Below the pieces are notes generated by a model. That model had not been told where the DNA came from, searched no databases, and saw only the letters and a program-made list of their open reading frames with translations. A program made the translations under genes and the position numbers. Positions 18,692 to 29,240 of a stretch of DNA of 64,000 bases are shown here, one piece after another; position 1 is the first letter of the stretch; each line of letters opens with the position of its first letter. Origin of the DNA: Saccharomycodes ludwigii (taxonomy: Eukaryota; Ascomycota; Saccharomycetes; Saccharomycodales; Saccharomycodaceae); NCBI RefSeq assembly GCF_020623625.1, contig NC_060200.1, positions 2,438,001 through 2,502,000 on the forward strand, in the 5' to 3' direction.

Positions 18692-18874
18692 TCAGTTTTT
18701 TTTCCTTTGCAATTGATCGTCGTCATTATCTTTTTTTTCTATTATTGGTGTATCTGAATTTAAAGTATGTGCTGGACATGGAAAAGCAGAAGTTAAAGCC
18801 ACTGATGAGAATGCTACTAGAAATGTGGTCATGAACACTTTATTAGTGATATTGTTTCTTGTGGCTGCTTTCAT
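18692..18874 (-). CDS. COA2: Small mitochondrial protein, probable Coa2 (cytochrome oxidase assembly)
   Basis: This 60-residue ORF begins MKAATRNNITNKVFMTTFLV, continues with a hydrophobic segment to about residue 30 ending PCPAH, and has a charged hydrophilic tail. The short length, single hydrophobic segment and PCPAH motif suit small mitochondrial inner-membrane assembly factors. In S. cerevisiae COA2 (YPL189C-A) lies beside GUP2 and NAB3. Here the ORF is near SCY1 and GUP1 with the orientation predicted by synteny. The sequence match itself was made from memory and is weak, so this could be another small membrane protein. The Reb1-type site at 19456 lies about 580 bp upstream. Confidence 0.55.
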   Translation of the reverse strand: MKAATRNNITNKVFMTTFLVAFSSVALTSAFPCPAHTLNSDTPIIEKKDNDDDQLQRKKN

Positions 18875-19505
18875 TGTCTATTTTCTTGGGCTATTGTCAC
18901 TTTATATGATATTACTATTCTGCGATCCTTTAATTTTTGGCAGTACCTTTTTTTCTTTTCTTTTCTTTTCTTTTCTTTCCAATGGATTGGCTTAGATGTA
19001 ATTATATATTTATATACGAACTTATATATATTGTTGAAGTAGAATAAGATAGAAAAATATAATTATAAAAAAATAAAATGGAAATATAAATAAAAGTTAG
19101 AAATTGATATGCTTTTATTGAGTTTAATATAATTTGACTGGGAACTGAAAAATACAGGAAAGAAAAGAAATAAAAAAAAAAAAAAAAAAAAAAACCAAGA
19201 TGTATTGAATCTAAAAAATAATGGCATTTTTTCTTTTTTTCTGCTGATTTTTATCGCTTTTTTTTTTTAATGGGATACAAAGGGATGTAATTGTTATTAT
19301 GATTTATTTCCCTTTGAATAAAGCGTTTTTAAGCGCATGGAAAAAATAAAAATAAAAATAAAAATAAAAAGCAACCAATTAAATTTAAAAGAAATAACTA
19401 ACCCATTTTTTTTCTTTTATATTTTTCAATTCTATCCTATTAATCTATTTACTTTCCGGGTAATAACTAACTTATCCCTTTATCACGTTTTTCTTTTTCC
19501 TTTTT
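18875..19505. other. Intergenic region between COA2 and the SCY1 3' end
   Basis: Contains a TTTTC tandem repeat at about 18950-18978, an A-run at 19171-19193, AAAATA-type repeats at 19341-19370 and a Reb1-type site at 19456-19463. No gene was seen. Confidence 0.65.
19456..19463 (+). promoter_or_regulatory. Reb1-type site just past the SCY1 stop codon
   Basis: CCGGGTAA lies about 45 bp downstream of the SCY1 stop codon (SCY1 is on the minus strand). It could serve the downstream COA2 promoter or act as a Reb1 roadblock terminator for SCY1. Both are inferences from the motif. Confidence 0.4.
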
Positions 19506-22139
19506 TTATATCAATGACTCGTACTGATTTATTGAGCTATCATTTTTTAAGTTGCTATTCGTATTGGAATTAACATTGTTTAATTTATTATTTGGTTGTA
19601 ATAAAGTCACAGAAAATCCGGGTGGAAGTGTTTTATTATTTCCAGCACGGCTGTTATTTATTGTATCCGTAGTATTCGACACAATCGATGATGTTGTTGA
19701 TACACTAGTTTTAGGAGCATTGTAATCAAAATTATAAGAGTTACCAGCACCTTTACTGCTCGTAGTTGAATTAGAGAAAAAGTCTCCAAATTCATCATTA
19801 TTGGTATTATTGTCAGAAAATTGTATGGCAGTCTTTGAATTATTGCCACCGCTAGCATTGCGTTTATTACTGGTTATAGTCGTACTCTTATTTTTCCATA
19901 TATTGGAATCGTTTGGATAATTAATACTGTTGGAATTAACGTTATTATTATTGCCATTATTATTAAATAATGCATCTCTACTTAGTACCAAAGGTGATCC
20001 CCTAGCAATGCTCTTGTTCTTGTCATTGGTAGCATTAGTAGAATTATTTGAAATAACAGTTGGAACAACCTTTTTTGGTTTAATGGGTGTGATTTTAATG
20101 TTAGCTGAATTGATTCTATCAATATCATTTTTTTTGACAACTGGTTTTTCAATAACTTGTCCAAAGAAATTGTTCTCAGTATTAACCGCGTTATTGCCAT
20201 CTGAGGTATTCCCACCTGGTACATCATATTCCTTCCTTTGCTTCAATGTTTGTAAATGTTTCTTCTGAACTGACATTGATATGCCATTAATTACCATAGT
20301 AAACCTTTCGTAATCCTTTAAATTTAAGGTATCAGCCATAGAAAACCTCCAAATTAAGGGCAATATCTTATCCACGATAATAACCTCATCAGATACAAAG
20401 GAGGATAGTTTTTCGAAAATGGGTACCATTTCTAATAAAATGCGTCTATCCTTAGATTTCATAACAGTAAATAACGGAAGCATATCATCCAATGCCTGAT
20501 ATTTGTCTATACTTTTGTTTTCAATCATTGTATAAAAGCATTTAGTAACCCCAATTTTGACATTCAGATTTGTGGTTAGAGAAAATAAATTAGACATTAA
20601 TGGAAAATAAAATTTTTTCACGGAGCTAAAATCAAACGAATCTAACATTAGTTCAACAGCAGATTTCTCCAAAGCCATTTCATGCAATCTGACGTTGGTA
20701 ACCTGTTTATTAACTGTGAATTCTAGTAGTGGCTTCAAAAAATTTTCCGTAAAATCGGCGGATTTAATTTTACTTTTCAAAATAGTTAAATTTTTATAAA
20801 GTATTGGTGCCGAGTCATATTGTAATAAATAATCCATTTTCAAAAATGGCAATATTTTCTCTTGAAATGATAATTGTGATAAATTATTGGCTATGGTTAA
20901 AATCAGTTGCAAAAAAATGGGAATTAAAGAGTGGAAATCTGATTTTTCATTATAACTCAAATCTAAATTTTCAGTCAATAACGGCAAAAATTTTCTATGC
21001 AACATGGTATTTGGAAATTTGGGCAAAATATCAATAAGCCCCTTGAAGAAAATTTCCTTCTCAGAAACAGTTTTAGTCGGTAAATCATCTAAAAAAATTA
21101 GTGTTTTTATTAGTGGGTTTTGAAATATTTTATCATTTAAAAAGTCTGTAATATGGCCATACCTCATATAGATATCTCTATTCATTAATTGAGGCAACAC
21201 ACCGGACCTTATGCTCTCTGGAATTTTCAAAAAAAGCTGATTCCACGACAATTGTGACAATTTCCTTTCAAATTTAGCGTAATCATCTTTATAGGAGCTT
21301 ATCGAGCCCTCACTTCTGAATAAGGGTTTACCATAATATAAAAAATATACAATGCACCCTATGGAGAAATAGTCGTTTTTAAACGATAAGGTATTTTCAA
21401 ATATTAACTCTGGAGCCGTATAATCATAATTTAAATGCATGAATTGAGGAGTACGCGGATCATATTGAGGTAAATTATAGTCGGCTGTTGAAGTTCCCTG
21501 AGGTAATTTAACTAAATGACCTAAACCGGCAACCTTCCAGTCGCCCTTTTCGTTGATGAAAATAGATTTAGGTTGTAAATCCAAACATACGGAGCTAACT
21601 GAATCGTGGATAAATTGTAATGCTTGTCCTGTCTGAAATATTCCACGTTGGAACATTAAATCGTTTGCAGATGCAGTACTATCATTTCTCTGTTGAAAAA
21701 AATCATTTTCTTCATTGTTTCCACTGGTAGCGTTGGTTAGTGAATTGTCACCAAAGACGTTGTACAACGATCCACTGACGTATTCTGTGACAAATAAAAA
21801 ATTCTTGGAATGTTCCTCAATAGGCTCAATAATTGTTAATATATTGGGGTGTTTTAATTTAGAGATGTTTCCGACCTGTGTCTTTAGCAAATCATATGCA
21901 TCTTTTATAACTTTTTGATCTTTTTTTATCGATGCTATTATGCCAGATTTTAGCAAATAATTTTCAAATTTTTTTTTATCAAATAGAAACACTGAACATT
22001 TTTCCAGATGAAAAAATTTTGATGAGCTTTTAGGTTTTGCAGTATAAACAGACCATGGTTCTGCAATAAAGGTGGGTGAAGCTGGTGTATATGAATAATT
22101 AGCGTTGATACCGTTTTTACCACTAAAGAAACTCAACAT
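19506..22139 (-). CDS. SCY1: Scy1-like pseudokinase (coated-vesicle traffic)
   Basis: The 877-residue protein has an N-terminal kinase-like domain at about residues 25-340. The catalytic HRD position reads CLD (SVCLDLQPKSIF) and the DFG position reads GLG (KVAGLGHL), so it is predicted to be inactive, as for the Scy1/SCYL family. A HEAT-repeat region (about 345-620) and a Ser/Asn-rich disordered tail follow. Strong family signatures are TAEPWS-like AEPWSVYTAKPKSSS, KLKHPNILTIIEP, DYTAPELIFENTLSFKNDYFS and FLDDLPTK. It acts in Golgi/endosome clathrin and COPI traffic, and the tail is the most variable part. S. cerevisiae SCY1 (YGL083W) also neighbours GUP1; here an SDR gene lies between them. 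Confidence 0.95.
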   Translation of the reverse strand: MLSFFSGKNGINANYSYTPASPTFIAEPWSVYTAKPKSSSKFFHLEKCSVFLFDKKKFENYLLKSGIIASIKKDQKVIKDAYDLLKTQVGNISKLKHPNILTIIEPIEEHSKNFLFVTEYVSGSLYNVFGDNSLTNATSGNNEENDFFQQRNDSTASANDLMFQRGIFQTGQALQFIHDSVSSVCLDLQPKSIFINEKGDWKVAGLGHLVKLPQGTSTADYNLPQYDPRTPQFMHLNYDYTAPELIFENTLSFKNDYFSIGCIVYFLYYGKPLFRSEGSISSYKDDYAKFERKLSQLSWNQLFLKIPESIRSGVLPQLMNRDIYMRYGHITDFLNDKIFQNPLIKTLIFLDDLPTKTVSEKEIFFKGLIDILPKFPNTMLHRKFLPLLTENLDLSYNEKSDFHSLIPIFLQLILTIANNLSQLSFQEKILPFLKMDYLLQYDSAPILYKNLTILKSKIKSADFTENFLKPLLEFTVNKQVTNVRLHEMALEKSAVELMLDSFDFSSVKKFYFPLMSNLFSLTTNLNVKIGVTKCFYTMIENKSIDKYQALDDMLPLFTVMKSKDRRILLEMVPIFEKLSSFVSDEVIIVDKILPLIWRFSMADTLNLKDYERFTMVINGISMSVQKKHLQTLKQRKEYDVPGGNTSDGNNAVNTENNFFGQVIEKPVVKKNDIDRINSANIKITPIKPKKVVPTVISNNSTNATNDKNKSIARGSPLVLSRDALFNNNGNNNNVNSNSINYPNDSNIWKNKSTTITSNKRNASGGNNSKTAIQFSDNNTNNDEFGDFFSNSTTSSKGAGNSYNFDYNAPKTSVSTTSSIVSNTTDTINNSRAGNNKTLPPGFSVTLLQPNNKLNNVNSNTNSNLKNDSSINQYESLI

Positions 22140-22483
22140 ATTCTAAGTTATTTACTTTTTTTTTTTACTTTATCAGTCTATTGCTTTAATTTACTTGTTA
22201 TTTTTTTTCTTTCCAGTTGATAAAAACGTAAACGGCAAAAAATAAAATAAATAAAAAAAAAAAAAAAAAAAAAACGATGGAAAACACACTTCAAGAAATT
22301 TCTTGAATTTAATATGTGTGTTGCTAGCCGGGTTATCATCGAACATACAAGAAAATACACTCGTGTAAAATTCTTCGGTCTTTTTATCTTGCCGATACAT
22401 TTCTCTGAAACTAATCTAATTTTTAACACTCATGAATACAAAATAAAAGAATATCCACGACAAAATATAACAAAATCAATACA
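22140..22483. other. Divergent promoter region SCY1/SDR gene
   Basis: 344 bp with A/T runs (about 22253-22273). Nothing else was supported. Confidence 0.6.
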
Positions 22484-23506
22484 ATGAGTACCACTATCGA
22501 TCAATCAACATTACCACCTGTTCCAAAGTGTAGTATGCTCTACGCAATTAAAGAAGCCTATTATGGATTTAGACCAAATTTACCAAAATTTACTGAAAAG
22601 GATTACCCCGATTTAAGTGATAAATTAGCTATTGTAACTGGTATGAATACAGGTATTGGTTATGAAGTGTGTAAACTTTTGCTTGCTAAGAATTGTACCG
22701 TTATTGGTGTTGTGAGAACTCAATCAAAAGGTGACTTGGCAGCTGAAAATTTAATTAAAGAAACGCAAGTATCTAAGGAAAAATTGCAAATTATTGCCGG
22801 TTGTGATTTTACTAAATTTGAAACTGTTAAGCAAACAGGTTTAAGTTTACAGAATAAGCTAGAGGGTAAAACAATAAATCTTATTATACATAACGCTGGA
22901 TTAATGTCCTCTCGTAATGATTTGAGTAATGAGGACGGGATTGAAGCTATGTTTGCCACCAATGTTATGGGTCCTCAATTGTTACAACATTTTTTGGATC
23001 CTCTTTTTTTGAAAAAGGATTCTAGTTTAAAAAGAATTGTTTGGGTTAGTTCTCTGGCTCATTTTGGTTCTCCCTCTAATTACGGGGTGAATTGGGATGA
23101 TCCAACATATAAAGATGTTAGCAGTAGAGCACATTCCTCGGTTTTGTATGGTCAATCAAAAGCTATTAATATTTATCAAGCTAAAATATGGGCAGATCTA
23201 AACCATGCAGACAAATATGGCATCATTTCTGCCTCTTGTTTCCCTGGTATTTTGAAAACTGATTTAACTAGAGACTATTCTTTTGTCATTAAGGGTATTG
23301 CTAACAGACTCTTTTGGGATTCTAAGTATGGTGCTTATTCTGAGTTATATGCTGCTTTGTCACCGGATCTATCCAAACAAGGCGAATACGTTGTACCTTT
23401 TGGAGAAGTACATGAACCAAGAGAAGATATTAAATTAGGGTTAAGCAATGGGGTTGGCTTAAAAATTTGGGAATATGTTGAAGAACAAATTAAACAATAT
23501 TTTTAA
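22484..23506 (+). CDS. Short-chain dehydrogenase/reductase, substrate unknown
   Basis: The 340-residue protein is a classical SDR with an extra N-terminal 45 residues. The cofactor motif TGMNTGIG is at 52-59, NAG at 137-139, the catalytic Ser in VSSLAHFG is near 189-190, and YGQSK (Tyr222, Lys226) completes the triad. The C-terminal part contains LFWDSKYGAYSELYAALSP and VPFGEVHEPRED, patterns of a fungal SDR group that S. cerevisiae lacks as far as I recall. The cofactor is probably NADP(H) but not certain. It sits between SCY1 and GUP1, which are adjacent in S. cerevisiae, so it is either a lineage-specific insertion or an ancestral gene lost there. The start has a good context, CAATACAATGAGT. 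Confidence 0.85.
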   Translation: MSTTIDQSTLPPVPKCSMLYAIKEAYYGFRPNLPKFTEKDYPDLSDKLAIVTGMNTGIGYEVCKLLLAKNCTVIGVVRTQSKGDLAAENLIKETQVSKEKLQIIAGCDFTKFETVKQTGLSLQNKLEGKTINLIIHNAGLMSSRNDLSNEDGIEAMFATNVMGPQLLQHFLDPLFLKKDSSLKRIVWVSSLAHFGSPSNYGVNWDDPTYKDVSSRAHSSVLYGQSKAINIYQAKIWADLNHADKYGIISASCFPGILKTDLTRDYSFVIKGIANRLFWDSKYGAYSELYAALSPDLSKQGEYVVPFGEVHEPREDIKLGLSNGVGLKIWEYVEEQIKQYF

Positions 23507-23822
23507 CGTAGCTAGTTAGATGAGTATAAAGACATTTTTAAATAATATATCTTGAAGGTTTAACTTTATATTATTTTATCTTAATTTTTTTTCTTTAAGT
23601 TTGACAATTTATGTTTTATAATGCTAATTCAGTTTCCGTTATTCCAATTTTTTTTTTTTTTTTTTTTTTTATTTTTTATCATTTTTTTTTTTTTTTTTAT
23701 TTTTCCCCTTCTTATTCACCTATTTTCGAAAATAATACTATATTAATGTCAATATTATAAAACAATGAACTGGATTAATAATACCAATCACATTGTCAGG
23801 GACTATATACATACATATACAT
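23507..23822. other. Intergenic region SDR to GUP1
   Basis: Dominated by T-runs (23650-23700). It includes an upstream ATG at 23765 whose frame overlaps the GUP1 start; see findings. Confidence 0.6.
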
Positions 23823-25592
23823 ATGGCCACAAACATGATAGAGAGCAAGTTGGAAAAAATATTATCCTATGTAGGGGCTTTTTTTTCATTGGAAACATTG
23901 GATACAAGACTTACGTATTCTAAAAAAACCGATACTAAAAAAATTTCTTTACAAAACATTAAAAAAACAAAAAAAACAAAAAGCAGGTGGAACACTTTTG
24001 AATTTAAAATATATGGATTTAGTTTTCTGCTTGTTGTTCCATTGTTGTTCAAAGCAGCAATTGATGCCACCAGTTCATCCAATCCAAACTATCCTAAATT
24101 TGAAGGATTACTAAGTGACGGTTGGATGTTTGGTCGCAAAGTTGATAATAGTGATAGCCAATACAGATTTTTCAGAGATAATTTATTTTTGTTATTGGGC
24201 TTGGCCATGGGCCATGTTTTGTTGAAAAGAGGGCTTTGCTTTTTCTTCAATTTACAACAAAAAAGGGAAAAAATTGATTTGGTAATCGGTATACTATTTT
24301 CACTCTTACTTCATGGAGTTAACGTAATACGTGTTTTCGTTCACCTTTTGATTTCATTTTTAATTACCAAAGTTACGACTAGCAAAATATTTTTTAACAA
24401 TAGTAAAGTCAAGGATATAGGCATTGCCATGACTTGGATTTATGGCATTGGTTCATTGTTTTTAAATGATAGATTCAGAACTATTGAATTTTCTAAAGTG
24501 TTACCATGTCTATCCTTTTTAGACCATCAATATAAAGGATTAATACCACGCTGGGATGTCTTTTTCAATTTTACCTTACTAAGAATGATCAGCTTTAATA
24601 TGGATTATATTGATAGAAGTTTTGAGAACAATAAGAATGTTGTAGTTAATGGAAACGATCAGCAAAAAGAGGAAGAAATTTTATTAAATGATATAGACAG
24701 AAACAATTACAAACACCCTCTCTCTGAATACAATTTTTCCAATTATTTGGCATATGTTTTATATACACCTTTATATATTGCAGGTCCGATTGTAACTTTT
24801 AATGACTATCACTATCAATGCCACCATATTTTGCCAAGTGTAAATAAAAAAAGAATAACATTATATGCACTAAGATTTGCCTTTTGTGTATTGACTATGG
24901 AATTTTTATTGCATTTTGTTTATGTAGTTGCCGCTTCCAAGACACATGCCTGGGATAACGACACACCATTCCAGCTAGCAATGGTTGGTCTTTTCAATTT
25001 AAACTTGATCTGGTTAAAATTATTAATTCCATGGAGATTGTTTAGATTGTGGGCCTTGTTAGATGGCATCGATCCGCCAGAAAACATGATTAGATGTATG
25101 GATAATAATTTTAGTGCATTGCAGTTTTGGAGGGCTTGGCATAGGAGTTACAATAAATGGGTTATTAAATACATTTATATTCCTTTGGGTGGATCATCTA
25201 ATAGAATTTTATCTACCTTGGCTGTCTTTTCTTTTGTGGCCATTTGGCATGACATTCAGCTGAAATTATTACTGTGGGGATGGTTGGTTGTGTTTTTTTT
25301 ATTACCGGAGATTTTTGTTACAAAACTTTTCAAACCATATAGAGAAAAACCGTGGTACAGAATAGTTTGTGGAGTCGGTGCTGTTTTAAATATCTGGATG
25401 ATGATGATTGCCAATTTATTTGGGTTTTGCTTGGGTCAAGATGGAACCAAACAGTTTTTATATGATTTATTATTTACATATGATGGTATTAGGTTTACCT
25501 TTCTAGCAAATTTGGGTTTGTTTATTGCTGTTCAAGTTATGTTTGAGTTAAGGGAACAGGAAAAAAGAAATGGTATATATGTAAAGTGCTAG
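23823..25592 (+). CDS. GUP1: Gup1, membrane-bound O-acyltransferase for GPI-anchor remodelling
   Basis: The protein is 589 residues from the first in-frame ATG at 23823. The frame is open ten codons further upstream but has no ATG there. It is a polytopic MBOAT protein strongly matching Gup1: [67 protein letters not shown], the Asn-containing [18 protein letters not shown] and the conserved His in [13 protein letters not shown], ending YVKC. Gup1 adds a C26 acyl chain to GPI anchors in the ER. It is single copy here, whereas S. cerevisiae has GUP1 and GUP2 from the genome duplication. It is convergent with LCL3, about 115 bp apart. Confidence 0.95.
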   Translation: MATNMIESKLEKILSYVGAFFSLETLDTRLTYSKKTDTKKISLQNIKKTKKTKSRWNTFEFKIYGFSFLLVVPLLFKAAIDATSSSNPNYPKFEGLLSDGWMFGRKVDNSDSQYRFFRDNLFLLLGLAMGHVLLKRGLCFFFNLQQKREKIDLVIGILFSLLLHGVNVIRVFVHLLISFLITKVTTSKIFFNNSKVKDIGIAMTWIYGIGSLFLNDRFRTIEFSKVLPCLSFLDHQYKGLIPRWDVFFNFTLLRMISFNMDYIDRSFENNKNVVVNGNDQQKEEEILLNDIDRNNYKHPLSEYNFSNYLAYVLYTPLYIAGPIVTFNDYHYQCHHILPSVNKKRITLYALRFAFCVLTMEFLLHFVYVVAASKTHAWDNDTPFQLAMVGLFNLNLIWLKLLIPWRLFRLWALLDGIDPPENMIRCMDNNFSALQFWRAWHRSYNKWVIKYIYIPLGGSSNRILSTLAVFSFVAIWHDIQLKLLLWGWLVVFFLLPEIFVTKLFKPYREKPWYRIVCGVGAVLNIWMMMIANLFGFCLGQDGTKQFLYDLLFTYDGIRFTFLANLGLFIAVQVMFELREQEKRNGIYVKC

Positions 25593-25623
25593 ATGTACAT
25601 AAATATAATATTTAAAGCAAAGC

Positions 25624-25625
<2 letters not shown>

Positions 25626-25670
<45 letters not shown>

Positions 25671-25687
25671 TAATGTGTGTGTGTGTA
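25626..25687. repeat. Compound microsatellite (TA)n(GA)n(GT)n between GUP1 and LCL3
   Basis: About 17 TA units, then five GA units, then after TAAT seven GT units, in the short gap between two convergent genes. Likely length-variable. Confidence 0.9.
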
Positions 25688-25706
25688 TTAGAAAAATGGT
25701 AGACAT

Positions 25707-26537
25707 TCAAGAACGTATACGTTTTTTATATTCAGCCGGTGTTTCCATGTGCTTCAGAGACCATATTCCCCTCTTTTTCATTTTTGCAACATCTTCTTCA
25801 TACCTATATTTTAGTTCTTGTCCATCAAACTCAGCACTTTGTGAACTACCCGCATAAACTGTACCTAAACCTAGTTCAATCATTTGTAAACTAATATCCC
25901 TATAACCAGAGAAAAGACCTGACCAGTATAAAACTTTAGCAACACACCTTCCATATTGGTCGATAGATAATGGCTTTATCCAAACGTCTTTACCAAGCAA
26001 AGTATGCTGCAACCATCTAAGGGCCTCTTCGCTAAACGGTTGGGCAGGATTTCCAAAATGTGATCTTTCCGGTGCATCTACACCGCAGAGCCTAACGGAT
26101 ATGGTTTCCAACCCCCTTCTATTTTTGTATTTAACCGGCAGTCTCATAAAATAATCCGAGGCAGTATCTTGATTTTTGAATAGAAACTTTTGCCAAAAGC
26201 TTTTACTGCTATTTTTAACTTTTTTGGGTTTAAAAGGTTCTGATGATTCTTTAATTGAAATTAATTCTGGAATTTCTCTAAACCAGCCCCAACCAGCCAA
26301 CACACCGCCTGGAGTATGATAAAAATGGAAGTTATCCCCATCGCCAACACTTGTGACTTTCCCCTTTAAAAAATGTTTTTTGAAAACATTTTTAGGTATA
26401 TCTGAAGCAGTTCCATATCTTTTAAAATATCTATTAAAGATTGAAAGTGTACTCAATATTGAACCTGTTAGAATTAATGACCATACCAGCACCTTTGGTG
26501 TCGTTAATGTTGTGTTTCGATTATCAGACATTATCAC
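25707..26537 (-). CDS. LCL3: Lcl3-like mitochondrial membrane protein with staphylococcal nuclease domain
   Basis: The 276-residue protein is close to the family length of about 274. An N-terminal transmembrane segment lies at about residues 15-38 (VLVWSLILTGSILSTL). An SNase-like domain spans about 55-265, with GKVTSVGDGDNFHFYHTPGG, VRLCGVDAPERSHFG, QPFSEEALRWL and the conserved Arg/Glu surroundings of the active site. It matches Lcl3, a membrane-anchored putative endonuclease of mitochondria. The start is taken as the first Met; a second Met lies two codons later (MIMSDN). MAD1 follows in the same direction, as in S. cerevisiae YGL085W-YGL086W. Confidence 0.92.
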   Translation of the reverse strand: MIMSDNRNTTLTTPKVLVWSLILTGSILSTLSIFNRYFKRYGTASDIPKNVFKKHFLKGKVTSVGDGDNFHFYHTPGGVLAGWGWFREIPELISIKESSEPFKPKKVKNSSKSFWQKFLFKNQDTASDYFMRLPVKYKNRRGLETISVRLCGVDAPERSHFGNPAQPFSEEALRWLQHTLLGKDVWIKPLSIDQYGRCVAKVLYWSGLFSGYRDISLQMIELGLGTVYAGSSQSAEFDGQELKYRYEEDVAKMKKRGIWSLKHMETPAEYKKRIRS

Positions 26538-26747
26538 TGCAACTATACTATTGTTCTTGATAAGATAATATGTAGAGTGGTTGTAATATTATCTAGATAA
26601 GTGGACTGAGACTTATCTGATCATTTATTAATTTTCTTGTAATTTTGATCAAAACGTTTACAATTGAATATATTTTAGACATTAAAAAAGAAAAAAAAAA
26701 AAAGGAAAATATGAAAAATGTAAAATGTAAACAAATGTCAAAAAATG

Positions 26748-26778
<31 letters not shown>

Positions 26779-27053
26779 GCTATTTAAACACGAAAATTTA
26801 GTCATATTTAAGAAAAAACAAAAAAGTACATATTATCTATTTTTAAGAAAGTTTTTTTCCTTTAATTGAAAAGTTAATTGAAGAGTCGTTTATCTCTTAT
26901 GATTAAATCTCATTTAGCCAGGAAAAGTTGATCTATTAGAATATATGTTCAGTTTAACATTGAATACATATTTTATAACACATACAAGCAATCACTTTTC
27001 TGTGAAACAAAAACATTGACATTACGTATTTTAATGACACCATGGTACAAAAT

Positions 27054-27084
<31 letters not shown>

Positions 27085-27113
27085 TATTTAGATACACATT
27101 TACGGATAATTAT
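26538..27113. other. Intergenic region between LCL3 and MAD1
   Basis: Contains a 29-A run (about 26749-26777) and a CT/AT microsatellite at about 27055-27084 near the MAD1 3' end. No credible gene was seen. Confidence 0.65.
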
Positions 27114-29240
27114 TCATATCACATCAGAATTTTGATCAGCATCACTTATTTTGTTGTACAATTGACCTTTCTGATTATACTTTTGTTCATACAATTTTAG
27201 TTGCACAGAAGCTAACAAACAGGGAATCTGTGATTTTTCATTAACCCAATAATTTAATAAGTCATCCCAGCTGTTAATTGATTTACTTAAGCTTGACTTT
27301 AGAGTATTATTGACCAAATCCATAACCAAAGCCTTACTTGGTTCATAACATGAAATTAATTTAACCTTATTTCCTGCAATAAACTCTATTTTAAAACCCA
27401 ATATGGTATTGACAGTATCTATAAACTCTAAAGACTTACTGTTAAACATTTGTTTCAATCGTAACATTTGTTTATTTTTTTGGAAGGTTGTATTTTCCAA
27501 TTGTTGTTTCTCAAACACAAGTCTTTCATAAACAGATCGAGGAATTTTCTCTGATATAGGAAGCTTGCCCAATAATTCTTCATTTTCTTGTTTTAATAGA
27601 GTTAATTCTGTTTTTTTGATAAATTGGTTTTTACTTAATGGGTTATCACGTAATTGCAATATTCTAATTTTTTGTTCTTTTAAATTTGATAACTTGGATA
27701 AATTATCCTTCAAGACCATATTTTCTGATTTCAATGTGGTGATTTCTCTTTCAAGTTCCAATTTTTCGAATTGAATCTTAGCAAATTTATCTTTGTCTTC
27801 TAACATGGTTTCAGGTGTTAATTTTCTTTTTTTACTACCAGCACTGCTCAACTCGTTTAATTTCTTCAATTCGTTAGTCAAATTCTCTGTTTGAGTTTTA
27901 TACTGATCTATCACAGAATTCCATTCATTGCTGTTGGAACTAGTGCTTTCCGACAATTTATTATCGCTATTAGAATTTAACATTTGTTCCAAATCTTGAA
28001 TTTGTTTTTTTAATAAATCACATTCTTCAAATGATAAAGATTTTTGTTGTTCTAGCTCATTGTTTAATTTTTTCAAATTTATTACAGTCTGCTCATATTT
28101 CTCATTTATATCTAGTAGTTCTTTGTTTTGAATATCTAAATCATGAACTTTTGTCTCCAAATTATCGCATTTTAATTTTAAATTCGTGTTTTCATTAATC
28201 AAAAGAGTTTTTTCCATCATTAAAGTCTTGGTGACGGTGGCAGTGCTTGCTGAATCTTTATCTAGGTTCAATAGTTGCTCTTTTAATTTAATATTTTCCA
28301 ATTCTAATGTTTCCAATTGTGGTTTCAAATCCTTATCAATTTTATCAAGCTTAGTTCGTAGATTGGAATTTTCGACATTTAAAAAGTCAATGTTTTCGTT
28401 CTTTTGCTTTAAATGTTTCAATTCTGTGGCTTGTTTCAAATTTGTACTTTCTAACTCTTGAATATAGGAGACATGATTCGTAATTTCCCTTCTTAATAGT
28501 GATATATCTTGCTCATTATAATTTTGAATATTTGCAGCGGTATTGTCTATATTTTTATTCATTTCTAATTCCAAAATATGTGATTCTAATTCATTGATCT
28601 TATTAAGGTTTTTTTTCAGTTCTAAGGATTTAGTGTTTAGATCTTGCCCATATCTATTGTTTAGATCCTTTGAAGTATCTAGCTCTAGTTTCAAATTATT
28701 CAATTGACCATTTAGTTCCTGTTTACCAATATTTAGATCATGTATTTTCCCCTTCAATTGTAAAATTTCGCCTTTTAAATCATGCACATCTGAAGTCACG
28801 GTTGTGTTTTTATTTTCTAATGCTTGTTTTTCATCTGTTATCTTCTGTAAATTATTGCCCAAGTTTTCGTTTTCCTTTAACAAATTTGAACATTCATTTA
28901 AATATTTATCCACTTCTTCCAACTTCTCGTTATATTTTTTAGTCATATTTTCTAATTGTGTGGTTAAATACAATTCTTTAATTTCACAATCATTTTTCAA
29001 AGTATTGTATGTATAATTTAAGCTCATTAGTTTTCTATGTAACTCATTCTTTTCCATAATAATGGTCGCTGTGCTATCATTACTACTAGTTTTATTATTA
29101 ATAGCAGTAGGCATGGTAGTAATATCGCTATGTTTAAGAAAAATATGTTGATTATCATTTTCGCTGCCATTGTCGATATTTAAGGCTGGTTCTTCTAAAA
29201 ATGGAGAGGAACCACCATCATCATTATTAGAGTCGGTCAT
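27114..29240 (-). CDS. MAD1: Mad1 spindle-checkpoint coiled-coil protein
   Basis: The 708-residue protein is almost entirely predicted coiled coil from about residue 60 to 600 (heptad Leu, Asn/Glu/Lys rich). The Mad2-interaction motif region reads KIRILQLRDNPLSKNQF, with the expected hydrophobic pair and Pro. The RLK motif used for Bub1 binding is present in MLRLKQMF, followed by the KSLEF segment and a folded C-terminal head (TVNTILGFKIEFI to the end). Length is near that of S. cerevisiae Mad1 (749). It anchors Mad2 at nuclear pores and unattached kinetochores. It is divergently paired with MMS2, as in S. cerevisiae. Confidence 0.95.
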   Translation of the reverse strand: MTDSNNDDGGSSPFLEEPALNIDNGSENDNQHIFLKHSDITTMPTAINNKTSSNDSTATIIMEKNELHRKLMSLNYTYNTLKNDCEIKELYLTTQLENMTKKYNEKLEEVDKYLNECSNLLKENENLGNNLQKITDEKQALENKNTTVTSDVHDLKGEILQLKGKIHDLNIGKQELNGQLNNLKLELDTSKDLNNRYGQDLNTKSLELKKNLNKINELESHILELEMNKNIDNTAANIQNYNEQDISLLRREITNHVSYIQELESTNLKQATELKHLKQKNENIDFLNVENSNLRTKLDKIDKDLKPQLETLELENIKLKEQLLNLDKDSASTATVTKTLMMEKTLLINENTNLKLKCDNLETKVHDLDIQNKELLDINEKYEQTVINLKKLNNELEQQKSLSFEECDLLKKQIQDLEQMLNSNSDNKLSESTSSNSNEWNSVIDQYKTQTENLTNELKKLNELSSAGSKKRKLTPETMLEDKDKFAKIQFEKLELEREITTLKSENMVLKDNLSKLSNLKEQKIRILQLRDNPLSKNQFIKKTELTLLKQENEELLGKLPISEKIPRSVYERLVFEKQQLENTTFQKNKQMLRLKQMFNSKSLEFIDTVNTILGFKIEFIAGNKVKLISCYEPSKALVMDLVNNTLKSSLSKSINSWDDLLNYWVNEKSQIPCLLASVQLKLYEQKYNQKGQLYNKISDADQNSDVI

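Noticed and set aside
18637-18834. 65-codon plus-strand ORF overlapping COA2
   Set aside because: Antisense to the better supported 60-residue Coa2-like frame, with no recognisable feature.
23793-23822. GUP1 extended upstream to a TTG codon
   Set aside because: Non-ATG start in a yeast gene with a suitable in-frame ATG at 23823; the extension has no similarity to Gup1.
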